DNA from: JAPOUP01 sp026708635
GTDB lineage: Bacteria > Pseudomonadota > Alphaproteobacteria > Rhodobacterales > Rhodobacteraceae
DNA length: 64,000 bases
Reading direction: 5' to 3'
Assembly: GCA_965200115.1 (NCBI GenBank)
Contig: OZ241336.1
Coordinates: forward strand, 1,116,001-1,180,000
Part shown: positions 51,747 to 59,352 of the stretch, one piece after another
How the letters are laid out: the number at the start of each line of letters is the position of its first letter
How positions within the stretch are numbered: position 1 is the stretch's first letter
Notes under the pieces: model-generated
Databases searched by the model: none
What the model was told of the DNA's origin: nothing
Seen by the model: only the letters and a program-made list of their open reading frames with translations
Program-made: the position numbers and the translations under genes

Positions 51747-52921
51747 CGCGACAGTCGGGCGCGCACGGCCTCAGCCGCCGATACGAGGGCGGCGCGCTCG
51801 GCCTTGGTCAGTTGCAGGATCTCGACCTCGACCAGACCGGTCGGGCCAACATGCGCGGGAACGCCCAGAACCACGCCATCGATGCCGTATTCTCCCGCGA
51901 GCATGACCGAAACGGGGACGGGCCCGGCACGGGCGCCGCGGATATGGTCCAGGACCTCAACCGTCGCGTGCGCTGGCGCGACGGTCGCGGAACCCGACCT
52001 TCTGAGCGCCAGAATCTGGCCGCCCCCGGTCACCGCATCCCGGACACAGGCCTCGATCCGGTCGTCCGTGAGGAATTTAGACAGAGGGTGTCCCTTTATG
52101 CGGGCCAGCGAGAGAATCGGCGCCATTTCATCGCCGTGGCTACCAAGCGCGATGGCGTCGACGTCGGCGGGAGCGACTCCGGCCGCCATGGCGAGAGCGG
52201 CGCGGAAGCGGCTGGAGTCAAGCGTTCCGGCCATGCCGAGCACCCGCTCCCTCGGGAACCCCGTGGCCCGGAGCATTTCCAGGGTCATTTCGTCGAGCGG
52301 GTTGGTCACAACGATAACGACGGCCCGCGGGGCCTGGGTTCGGATCGCTTCGGCGGCGGCGTGGACGGTCCGACGGTTGACATCGATCAGTTCGGCGCGG
52401 TCCATGCCCGGCATACGGGCCCGGCCTGCGGTGACCACGACGACATCCGCCCCGGAGATCAGTCCCGGGTCCTCACCGCCCAGGCAGCGCGCGCCGGTAC
52501 CCGTCATGCCGGCGGCATGGTTAAGATCAAGTGCCGTTGCGGCGGCGACGCCGCGGACGATGTCGACGAGGACTATCTCGTCACCGATGTCGGCGTTCGC
52601 GGCGAGGTGCGCGATGTTGCTCCCAACCCCGCCCGCACCGATTATCGCCAGCCTCGAGAAGCGCCGGGCCCGCGGCTGGACGGTTCTGGCGGGCGCGACC
52701 CATCTCGCCGACCGGCGGTAAAGGCTCCGCCTCATCGCCGTCACTCCGTCGGTGCGGACGGGAACCGGCCGCTCCACGGGTCCGTCAGCCAGACGCACTC
52801 CGAGCCGAACGGCGGTTTCCCGAGCCATTTCGGTGACTATGTCCCCCGGCAGGACCTCAAGGACGGTTCGGCCGCGTCTCCAGCCGTCCTCGACCGCTTC
52901 GGTCCCGATAACGCGGGCCAT
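51743..52921 (-). CDS. malate/lactate dehydrogenase-like enzyme with N-terminal BMC-type domain
   Basis: Residues about 88-392 form an NAD-dependent 2-hydroxyacid dehydrogenase: 'LAIIGAGGVGSNIAHLAA' (NAD site), the malate-type substrate loop 'RARMPGMDR', 'VTNPLDEMT', 'GTLDSSRFR' (Asp/Arg pair) and 'GSHGDEM' (catalytic His). All catalytic residues appear present. Residues 1-55 are extra; 'LEVLPGDIVTEMARETAVRLGVRL' resembles the 'LTPxARDxxxxxGIxL' segment found in microcompartment accessory proteins such as EutT. It may direct the enzyme to the shell or mediate assembly. Likely role: regenerating NAD inside the compartment. It begins immediately after the BMC-T stop (TAGATG). Confidence 0.85.
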   Translation of the reverse strand: MARVIGTEAVEDGWRRGRTVLEVLPGDIVTEMARETAVRLGVRLADGPVERPVPVRTDGVTAMRRSLYRRSARWVAPARTVQPRARRFSRLAIIGAGGVGSNIAHLAANADIGDEIVLVDIVRGVAAATALDLNHAAGMTGTGARCLGGEDPGLISGADVVVVTAGRARMPGMDRAELIDVNRRTVHAAAEAIRTQAPRAVVIVVTNPLDEMTLEMLRATGFPRERVLGMAGTLDSSRFRAALAMAAGVAPADVDAIALGSHGDEMAPILSLARIKGHPLSKFLTDDRIEACVRDAVTGGGQILALRRSGSATVAPAHATVEVLDHIRGARAGPVPVSVMLAGEYGIDGVVLGVPAHVGPTGLVEVEILQLTKAERAALVSAAEAVRARLSR

Positions 52922-53545
52922 CTACGCGTCCCGGCCTTCCATGGCTTCGATCGCGGTCGACGCCGCCTCAACCGCGGTCTTAACCGAATCCTCGGAACCC
53001 GAAATGAACAGCCGCCCGAACCTGCCCACGGCCCGAACCTCCACGATATCGATCTCGGCGGCCTTCTCTGCCTCGTTCGCCGCGACCGAAACATAGGCGG
53101 CCGGCGCGCACTCGATGATGCCGAGGGTCTGGCCCGGCACCACCAGCGTTCCCTTTCGCCACTTGTTGAGAAGCTGGGCCTGATGGGGTTCGACCGAGGT
53201 AATGATCTGGGTCGATGCGATCCCGGGCTTAAGGCGGTCGGACATCGCCGCGCCAAGCTCGCCGAGAATCGCATCTTTCGCCTGGACCACCTCATCGTTC
53301 GAGGGCGACCGAAGGATGAAGAATCCGAACTCCCGCTCGACCATCTGTGTCGTGGCCTCGACCGATGACGCCTTCAATGCCCGGTCGATCAACTGGAACA
53401 CGCAGTTTCCGGGAGCCAGTTCACCGACAAGAACCGTATCTCCGGAAAGGGGAATCGAACCCTGAACGGTCGCGCCGTTGTAAGCCGCGAATTTAGGCTG
53501 CAGGTTATCGATCTGCATCAGCGCCCTGATCGTAACGTCATTCAT
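52922..53545 (-). CDS. tandem-domain microcompartment shell protein (BMC-T)
   Basis: A 207-residue shell protein with two BMC domains forming a trimeric pseudohexamer. Domain 1 (about 10-95) includes 'GNCVFQLIDRALKASSVEATTQMVEREFGFFILRSPSNDEVVQAKDAI'. Domain 2 (about 120-205) includes 'LGIIECAPAAYVSVAANEAEKAAEIDIVEVRAVGRFGRLFISGSEDSVKTAVEAA'. The ATG at 53545 overlaps the ALDH stop (ATGA), and GGAG lies upstream; the frame to 53656 is longer but not native. BMC-T proteins often have larger gated pores for cofactors or bulky metabolites. It is not of the EutL type by eye. Confidence 0.88.
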   Translation of the reverse strand: MNDVTIRALMQIDNLQPKFAAYNGATVQGSIPLSGDTVLVGELAPGNCVFQLIDRALKASSVEATTQMVEREFGFFILRSPSNDEVVQAKDAILGELGAAMSDRLKPGIASTQIITSVEPHQAQLLNKWRKGTLVVPGQTLGIIECAPAAYVSVAANEAEKAAEIDIVEVRAVGRFGRLFISGSEDSVKTAVEAASTAIEAMEGRDA

Positions 53546-54924
53546 GAACCGAACTCCTCGTGAATGTCGCGCCAGGGACGGTTTGCCCAGGCGACGCGCT
53601 TGATATTGATCAGGTGAAGCGCGGTGACGTTGTCGGACGTGATCGAACCTGACCAAGTGCCGGTGCCGAGCATGAAGCTTGGCTCCAGATCGGTCGCGTA
53701 TCCCGCACCGCCGTGGATCGCGGGAACGTTGACGAGTACGCGCCCCGTGGGAACGGTCGAGTAACGGGCAACGACCTCGGGAGCGTGGCTGTGGATCACG
53801 GCGCTATGGCCCCAGCCCCCGAACCTCGCCACCGCATGCGAGAGCTCGATCGCGTGGTCGCCGTCATTGGCCTCATAGAAGGCCAAGACGGGATTGAGCT
53901 TCTCGGCGGACAGCGGACGCTGCCATCCGATTTGGCTCTCCTCGCTGACAATGCATTTCGTGCGCGGCGGCACCGAGAACCCCGCCAGTTCCGCGAGCCG
54001 CTCCGGCGGCTGGCCGACACGGTCCGGGTTAATTCTCCGCCCTTCCAGAAAAATCGTCCCGGCGAGCCGATCGGCCTCGGCGGACGTGCAGAAATAACAG
54101 CCCGCAAGCTTGAGTTCCTGCCTGAGATCGCGCGCGATTTCGGGGTCCGCGATGACGGACTGCTCCGAGACGCACGCGGTGCCGTTATCAAAGCTCTTCG
54201 ACGCCACGATCTGCTCGGCCACCTCCCGAAGATCCTTCGCCATGGACCTGTGAACGTAGCATGGAACGTTGCCCGCACCGACCGCCAATGTGGGTTTTCC
54301 GGAGGAATAGGCCGCGCGTACCATCCCGGGACCGCCGGTCGCCATGATCACTGACGTCCGCCGGTGACGCATCAGTTCCGCGGTTCCCTGGACCGTTACC
54401 TGATCGAGACACTGGATCAGGCCTTTCGGAGCGCCCGCCCTCTCGGCCGCGCCTGACATGATCCGGACGACCTCATTGCCGCAGCGTACCGCGCGTGGAT
54501 GCGGAGCGCATACGATCGCGTTGCCGGACTTTACGGCGCTCAGGACCTTGAATATCACCGTGGACGTGGGATTGGTCACCGGTATCAGCGCGGCGACCAG
54601 ACCCATGGGCTCGCCGAACGCGGCGATCTTTGTGGCGTCGTCGCGCCAGAGCATTCCGAGTGTCGTCACGCCCCGCAGCCAATCCACCGTGCGGCGGGCG
54701 TTCATCAGATCCTTGACACGCTTGTGCTCGGGGTTTCCGTACCCGGTTTCCTCATGCGCCAGCTGGCCCAGACGTTTTGCCTCCGGCTCGACCGCCGCCG
54801 CCATGGCCTCGACGATGGCGTCGACGTGAGCGGGATCGGTGCCCAGAAACCGCCCGTACGCTTCGTAAGCGGTCTCCGCGCAGCGGCGGGCCGACGCGAT
54901 CGATCTGAGATCCGCGTCCATCAA
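53542..54924 (-). CDS. CoA-acylating-type aldehyde dehydrogenase of microcompartment (PduP/EutE-like)
   Basis: A 460-residue enzyme of the PduP/EutE/AdhE-N group that converts an aldehyde plus CoA to acyl-CoA with NAD. 'LIPVTNPTSTVIFKVLSAVKSGNAIV', 'TGGPGMVRAAYSSGKPTLAVGAGNVPCYV' and 'SKSFDNGTACVSEQSVI', holding the catalytic Cys, match this group rather than hydrolytic ALDHs. This is the core enzyme of aldehyde-handling microcompartments. No obvious N- or C-terminal encapsulation peptide is visible, so it may be packaged through partners. It overlaps the genes on both sides by 4 bases. Confidence 0.92.
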   Translation of the reverse strand: MMDADLRSIASARRCAETAYEAYGRFLGTDPAHVDAIVEAMAAAVEPEAKRLGQLAHEETGYGNPEHKRVKDLMNARRTVDWLRGVTTLGMLWRDDATKIAAFGEPMGLVAALIPVTNPTSTVIFKVLSAVKSGNAIVCAPHPRAVRCGNEVVRIMSGAAERAGAPKGLIQCLDQVTVQGTAELMRHRRTSVIMATGGPGMVRAAYSSGKPTLAVGAGNVPCYVHRSMAKDLREVAEQIVASKSFDNGTACVSEQSVIADPEIARDLRQELKLAGCYFCTSAEADRLAGTIFLEGRRINPDRVGQPPERLAELAGFSVPPRTKCIVSEESQIGWQRPLSAEKLNPVLAFYEANDGDHAIELSHAVARFGGWGHSAVIHSHAPEVVARYSTVPTGRVLVNVPAIHGGAGYATDLEPSFMLGTGTWSGSITSDNVTALHLINIKRVAWANRPWRDIHEEFGS

Positions 54925-56108
54925 CGGCCTCCCACGGCGATCCGGTCCATCGCCCTGCGGGCGTCATCGACGTCATCGGCGTCGATTCCGATGGTATCCA
55001 GCCGACGCCCTGCCGCGGCGACGTCCGCGCCGAGAACCGCGGACGCGAGCGTGATCATGGAGCGGGTTACGGGTACGTCGACCGTGGCGAGTCTCGCCGC
55101 GGATTCCAGCGGAACCAGCGAGCCGATCACACCGTCGCGCAGAAGCCGCTTCGCGCCGTCTCGGTCGGGAACCGGCCGCGCACCCGCGCCCCGTCCCGCC
55201 CCGGCATGGCAGGTGATCCAGGTGTCCGTGTCGGGAAGATCCCGGATACCGTAGGCGCACGCGACCGCTCGACGCTCCCCGGCCAGGAGTTCTATGACAC
55301 GCCTTTGCTCCGGTCCGATCAAAGTGGCGAAGGTCCGGTTTTCCGGCAGGGGCGTTCCGCCCATCGGCACGGCGACCGCACCCGCTCCGAGAGCCGGGCC
55401 GCCCATCAGGAGGGCGGAGAACTCCACGAGCGCGGAGCCGTCAGCGAAACCCGAAGCCACGACACTGTCCTTCGAGACGGAGGGCAGGAACCTGTTCAGC
55501 CCGGAAAGCACCCGTTCACGCCCGCTGGGGAGCGTCGCCGCAACCGGGGTTCCGGCCTCCGTCAGATTCAGTACGGCACCCTCCGCGCCGACCCAGTATG
55601 GCAGTCCCTGCGCCTCGACGATCGTGACGTCAGCCGTCGAACCGCCGATCCGGAGGAGCCAGGCGGTCTCCAGAGCCCCGAGGGAGCGGCCTGGCGCAAG
55701 GACCAGGATCTGCCCGTCGGTCAGATGGTCCGCCAATACCATCGCGTAGGTGCGCTGTTTGTGCACCGGCCCCGTCAGGAATATGACCTCGGCGTCCCTG
55801 ACCGCGGTGTCGAGTTCCGCCGTGGTCCGCACCGACGGCGCGCCGTCGCGGTCAATCTGATAGGTGCCGACCGGTCCGGTGCCCCGAAGCGATATTCCCG
55901 ACGAGGCCCGCATCGCCGCCAGTTCCGCCCCATAGGCGGAGAACAGCACGACCTCCGCGCCTTCGGCGAGGCAGAGCGCCGCGACCAGCCGGGCGTCCTC
56001 GCCACCCCCCAGCAGCGCGATGCGGGAATACTCGGGCACCGCGACGGGCGACGCGGAAGCGCGCGGACCGGCGGCCATTTCGGCGAATTCGGAGAAATCG
56101 CTGCTCAT
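54921..56108 (-). CDS. opine/octopine dehydrogenase-like protein with encapsulation-peptide-like N-terminus
   Basis: The protein has 395 residues. Residues 1-12 ('MSSDFSEFAEMAAG') could form a short amphipathic helix, followed by an Ala/Ser/Pro linker to about 28, the usual design of a microcompartment encapsulation peptide. Then comes a Rossmann domain ('RIALLGGGEDARLVAALCLAEGAEVVLFSA') and a C-terminal octopine-dehydrogenase-like domain ('LLRDGVIGSLVPLESAARLATVDVPVTRSMITLASAVLG'). The family active-site NxxxH region appears altered ('GSALVEFSALLMGG', no His), so chemistry may differ from true opine dehydrogenases. It starts at the ATG 56108 (GTG at 56117 also in frame) and is coupled to the ALDH by ATGA. 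Confidence 0.75.
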   Translation of the reverse strand: MSSDFSEFAEMAAGPRASASPVAVPEYSRIALLGGGEDARLVAALCLAEGAEVVLFSAYGAELAAMRASSGISLRGTGPVGTYQIDRDGAPSVRTTAELDTAVRDAEVIFLTGPVHKQRTYAMVLADHLTDGQILVLAPGRSLGALETAWLLRIGGSTADVTIVEAQGLPYWVGAEGAVLNLTEAGTPVAATLPSGRERVLSGLNRFLPSVSKDSVVASGFADGSALVEFSALLMGGPALGAGAVAVPMGGTPLPENRTFATLIGPEQRRVIELLAGERRAVACAYGIRDLPDTDTWITCHAGAGRGAGARPVPDRDGAKRLLRDGVIGSLVPLESAARLATVDVPVTRSMITLASAVLGADVAAAGRRLDTIGIDADDVDDARRAMDRIAVGGR

Positions 56109-56181
56109 TCTAGACACTCATCCGCGACCCCCGGTCCGGGGCGGGAACCTTCCGGAAACCGCCGCACCGGCACTTCCGGCG

Positions 56182-56478
56182 TTAACCCGCCAAACCCTCA
56201 AGGACCGCCTCAAGTTCGTCATGCGGTCTCGCGATAACATGGACCGCAACCACCTCACCGACCCTGTTCGCCGCCGTCGCGCCCGCGTCGGTCGCCGCCT
56301 TCACGGCTCCGACCTCGCCCCGCACCAGCGTCGAGACCAGACCGCCGCCGGACCTGGTCTGGCAGACGATGCTTACCGAAGCGGCCTTGACCATCGCGTC
56401 AGCCGCCTCGATCGAGGCCACAAGACCCCGTGTTTCTATCATGCCAAGCGCCGCCTGACCCGCTGTCGGTTTCGCCAT
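56182..56478 (-). CDS. hexameric microcompartment shell protein (BMC-H)
   Basis: A 98-residue Pfam00936-type shell protein, the main facet component. The fold is clear: 'AALGMIETRGLVASIEAADAMVKAASVSIV', pore loop 'RSGGGL', 'VSTLVRGEVGAVKAATDAGATAANRVGEVVAVHVIARPH' (typical PRPH-like ending). The ATG at 56478 has AGGAGA 7 bases upstream; a TTG at 56484 is also in frame. It is the only BMC-H gene in the window. Together with one BMC-P and one BMC-T it makes a minimal shell set. Confidence 0.96.
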   Translation of the reverse strand: MAKPTAGQAALGMIETRGLVASIEAADAMVKAASVSIVCQTRSGGGLVSTLVRGEVGAVKAATDAGATAANRVGEVVAVHVIARPHDELEAVLEGLAG

Positions 56479-56555
56479 TGCCAATCTCCTCTATGGGTTT
56501 CGTTCTCTCCGTACGACCGGGGCCACGCGCCGCGTCCGGTGCCCCTGGCCATGTC

Positions 56556-56828
56556 TCACGTCATACCGACGTCGACGCGGTCAACCACCGCCACGGCGGC
56601 GGCGTCAGTCGGCGCGCCAGACATGCCCTGGGGCAACCTCGCGGCGGCGCCGAGGGCAAGCAGGACGGTATCGCCCACACCGGCCCCACAGGTGTCGGCG
56701 GCGACCAGGGATGACTCCAGCACGTTGCCGTCACTGTCGATGACGTCCGTGACGAGCAGCGTCAGCCCGACAAGCCGGGCGTCTTTCGCCGTGGCGGTCA
56801 CCGTTCCCCTGACACGTCCGATCCTCAT
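56556..56828 (-). CDS. pentameric microcompartment vertex protein (EutN/CcmL, BMC-P)
   Basis: A 90-residue vertex protein. It starts 'MRIGRVRGTVTATAKDARLVGLTLLVTDVIDSDGNVLESSLVAADTCGAGVGDTVLLALGAAARL' and ends 'TDAAAVAVVDRVDV', matching EutN/CcmL with the conserved 'VAxDxxGAGxGxxVL' core. It forms pentamers that cap the 12 vertices. The start overlaps the GS-like stop by one base (TGATG). It lies between the GS-like gene and BMC-H. Confidence 0.95.
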   Translation of the reverse strand: MRIGRVRGTVTATAKDARLVGLTLLVTDVIDSDGNVLESSLVAADTCGAGVGDTVLLALGAAARLPQGMSGAPTDAAAVAVVDRVDVGMT

Positions 56829-58123
56829 CAGAAATTCGCCAGATAGCGCAGTGTTTCGACCGGCGTGACCTGATTGGCCAGAAACTCGATCTCGCGTTCG
56901 GCCTGCTGAAGGTAGATTTCATGGCATTCGGCGCCCATCACGCCCTTAAGCCAATCCGACCCACGCGCGAGAGCGACCGCCGCGGGAGCGTCCGCGGGAA
57001 GCGGCTCGGCGTCCTCCGCCTCGTAACCGTTGCCTTCGGTTCTGGCGGAAGGTTCGATGCCATGCTCGATTCCGTCCAGCCCGGCCGCGATTTCGGCCGC
57101 GAGCAGATAATAGGGATTGGCGTCGGCGCCGGCGTCGCGCTTCTCGACACGCGTCGCGCCCCGTGACCCCTCTATCACCCGTAACCCAACGGTGCGGTTG
57201 TCCCCTCCCCAAGTGTTGTTTATCGGACAGAACGAGTACGGCTGCCTTCGCCGGAAGCCATTGGGCGTCGGCGATCCGCAGATCGCCATTTCCGCCATGC
57301 GCCGCTGCAGTCCACCGACGAAGGCGCGCCCGAGGTCACTGAGTTTTCCGCCGTTGCAGAAGGCGTTCGCGCCATCCTTCCACAGCGAGTAATGAGTGTG
57401 GAATCCGTTTCCGGACTCCTCAAGGAACGGTTTGGCCATAAAGGTGGCGCGGTACCCATGCGCGGCGGCGAGCTGGCGCACGAAACTCCGGAACATGACC
57501 ACCCGGTCGGCGGCCTTCAGCGCCTCGCCATAGCGGATGTTGACCTCCACCTGACCGGCGGCGTATTCTGGATTCGACTGCTCGATCGGGACGCCGCATT
57601 CATTGATCTGGCGACGGATCGGGCCGAGCACGTGCTCAAGCTCGGCAGCGCGGTCCAAACCGTAGACCCCGATGCCGCTGTCCCTGGGCAGACCCGTCTC
57701 CGGATCGAGCAGGTAGAATTCGAGTTCGGTGCCGACATTTACGGTATAGCCCATATCGGCGGCGCGCCTGACCTGGCGGACCAGCGAGGTCCTGGGATCG
57801 ATCGGAACGGGCGCGTGGTCCATTCCCTCGGCCCGCCCGAAGCAGACCGCAACCCCCGGCTCCCACGGCATCTCAATCGGCGAACTGTCGGGAAAGACAT
57901 GCATGTCCGGATAGCCGTTCCCGAAATTGGCATAGGGCGTGTCCCAGACGTCACATGTCATATCGATGGCGAACGTGGCGACCGACATGGCGTTACCGCT
58001 ATCGCATATCCTCGCCCAGTTGCTCGCCGGAATGCGTTTTCCGCGCATGATTCCATTCGCGTCGCCAATTCCCATGGCCACCGTATGAATACCTTCTGGC
58101 AGTTCATGATACTGATTCGGCAC
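56828..58123 (-). CDS. glutamine-synthetase-family ligase (gamma-glutamyl-amine synthetase-like)
   Basis: A 431-residue GS-superfamily enzyme. Motifs are 'GDANGIMRGKRIP' (beta-grasp domain), 'VGTELEFYLLDPETG' (metal Glu), 'EYAAGQVEVNIRYGEAL', 'ESGNGFHTHYSLWKDG' (metal/ATP His region), and 'RVEKRDAGADANPYYLLAA' (nucleotide-binding Arg). This pattern is closer to PuuA/IpuC-type gamma-glutamylamine synthetases than to housekeeping GlnA. The start GTG at 58123 follows AGGGAGAG; longer reading to 58195 crosses the operator. As first gene of the BMC operon and next to a DAO-type oxidase, it may glutamylate an amine before oxidation, as in the Puu pathway (inference). Confidence 0.88.
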   Translation of the reverse strand: MPNQYHELPEGIHTVAMGIGDANGIMRGKRIPASNWARICDSGNAMSVATFAIDMTCDVWDTPYANFGNGYPDMHVFPDSSPIEMPWEPGVAVCFGRAEGMDHAPVPIDPRTSLVRQVRRAADMGYTVNVGTELEFYLLDPETGLPRDSGIGVYGLDRAAELEHVLGPIRRQINECGVPIEQSNPEYAAGQVEVNIRYGEALKAADRVVMFRSFVRQLAAAHGYRATFMAKPFLEESGNGFHTHYSLWKDGANAFCNGGKLSDLGRAFVGGLQRRMAEMAICGSPTPNGFRRRQPYSFCPINNTWGGDNRTVGLRVIEGSRGATRVEKRDAGADANPYYLLAAEIAAGLDGIEHGIEPSARTEGNGYEAEDAEPLPADAPAAVALARGSDWLKGVMGAECHEIYLQQAEREIEFLANQVTPVETLRYLANF

Positions 58124-58158
58124 GTTTCTCTCCCTAGGCCGCAGTGCTTGCCACGCGA

Positions 58159-58190
58159 CTGTATCCTGTATACAGTATACAAAGATACAG
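58159..58190. promoter_or_regulatory. operator palindrome in divergent FAD oxidase/BMC promoter region
   Basis: Core TGTATACAGTATACA (58167-58181) is a perfect palindrome matching the site upstream of the transporter operon. It is flanked by CTGTATC (58159) and GATACAG (58184), themselves inverted, giving a nested dyad 32 bases wide. Located 36 bases from the GS-like start and 20 from the oxidase start, it can control both directions. Confidence 0.85.
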
Positions 58191-58209
58191 GTCATGGCAA
58201 GGGGTTTTC

Positions 58210-59352
58210 ATGGGATCAACCGATATCATCGTCGTGGGCGGAGGAATAGCCGGTTCGATGACCGCGCTACATCTGCAGCGCCGCGGGGCGCGCGTGACGC
58301 TGGTCGACCGGTGGGAGCCGGGCCATCCCCGAGCGGCCTCGACCGACTACAACCGGATGATCCGCGCGATTTCCGGCCGGGACGAATTCTACACCCGCTG
58401 GGCGCGGGAAAGCCGGATGCGCTGGATGGAGCTGATGGCCGAGACCCGCCAGAACCTCATGTATGAATGCGGCGCGCTGACGCTGGCGACCGCCGGCCAC
58501 TGTGACTGGGAGGACGCGACGCCGGAGACTTTCGACAGGGTCGGCGTCCCCTACCACCGTCTGTCGCCGGAGGAGGTGCGGCGGCATTTCCCTCAGTTCA
58601 GGGTGGATGACATATCCTATGCGCTCTTCGAGCCCGAAGCGGGCCTGCTCATGGCGCACCGCTGCGTCATAACCGCGGTCGATCTTTTCCGGCAGTCCGG
58701 CGGGACGGTGAAACGCGGGCATGTGACGACGGACGCCCGGGAACGGCCGATGCTGGACGGGCAGCCATTGGAGGCCGACGTGATAGTGATCGCCACCGGC
58801 GCCTGGATGGCCGACATGTTTCCCCGAACGGTGAAGCCCATCAGCGCGGTTCTGGGGATCAACGTGCTCTACACCTCAACGCCGGATGGATCCGACGCGT
58901 TCGACATGGCGAAAATGCCCTGCTGGATCGACCATGGCCAAGGATCATTCGGCCTCCCGTCGTCGGAAGGATCGGGCGTCAAGGCGGCGGTCGTGATCCC
59001 GAACCAGCCGATCGACCTTGACCGAGACGAGCGCCTCATCGAGCGCGCGAGCCTGAGCCGGACGCGGGCCTATATCCGTCACAGGCTGCCGGGCCTGGTC
59101 GGGGAACGCGTGGTGGATTCGAAATTCAACCAGGTGATTCTCATGCCCGACACCAATTTCATCGCCGACTGGCATCCGGAGCACCAAAACGTCCTTCTGG
59201 CGGGAGGATGTTCGGGACACCTGTTCAAACACGGCCCCGTGTTCGGAGACTTTGTCGCCGGCCTCGCGGTCAGGGACTATGGAACCGCGGATCGGTTCCG
59301 GGTCGCCGGGCGGCGGAAACTGAGCGCCCGCGAGAGTCCCAGCGGCCGATGA
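58210..59352 (+). CDS. DAO-family FAD-dependent amine/sarcosine-type oxidase
   Basis: A 380-residue flavoenzyme resembling monomeric sarcosine oxidase/N-methyltryptophan oxidase. 'DIIVVGGGIAGSMTALHLQRRGARVTLVDR' binds FAD, and 'MPDTNFIADWHPEHQNVLLAGGCSGHLFKHGPVFGDFVAGLA' is the family C-terminal signature. By alignment in mind, the cysteine that covalently holds FAD in sarcosine oxidase is not conserved, so FAD may be bound noncovalently. It oxidises a C-N bond to give an imine/aldehyde. The ATG at 58210 follows AAGGGG. Divergent from the BMC operon and sharing its operator, it probably generates the aldehyde or imine fed to the compartment. Confidence 0.87.
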   Translation: MGSTDIIVVGGGIAGSMTALHLQRRGARVTLVDRWEPGHPRAASTDYNRMIRAISGRDEFYTRWARESRMRWMELMAETRQNLMYECGALTLATAGHCDWEDATPETFDRVGVPYHRLSPEEVRRHFPQFRVDDISYALFEPEAGLLMAHRCVITAVDLFRQSGGTVKRGHVTTDARERPMLDGQPLEADVIVIATGAWMADMFPRTVKPISAVLGINVLYTSTPDGSDAFDMAKMPCWIDHGQGSFGLPSSEGSGVKAAVVIPNQPIDLDRDERLIERASLSRTRAYIRHRLPGLVGERVVDSKFNQVILMPDTNFIADWHPEHQNVLLAGGCSGHLFKHGPVFGDFVAGLAVRDYGTADRFRVAGRRKLSARESPSGR

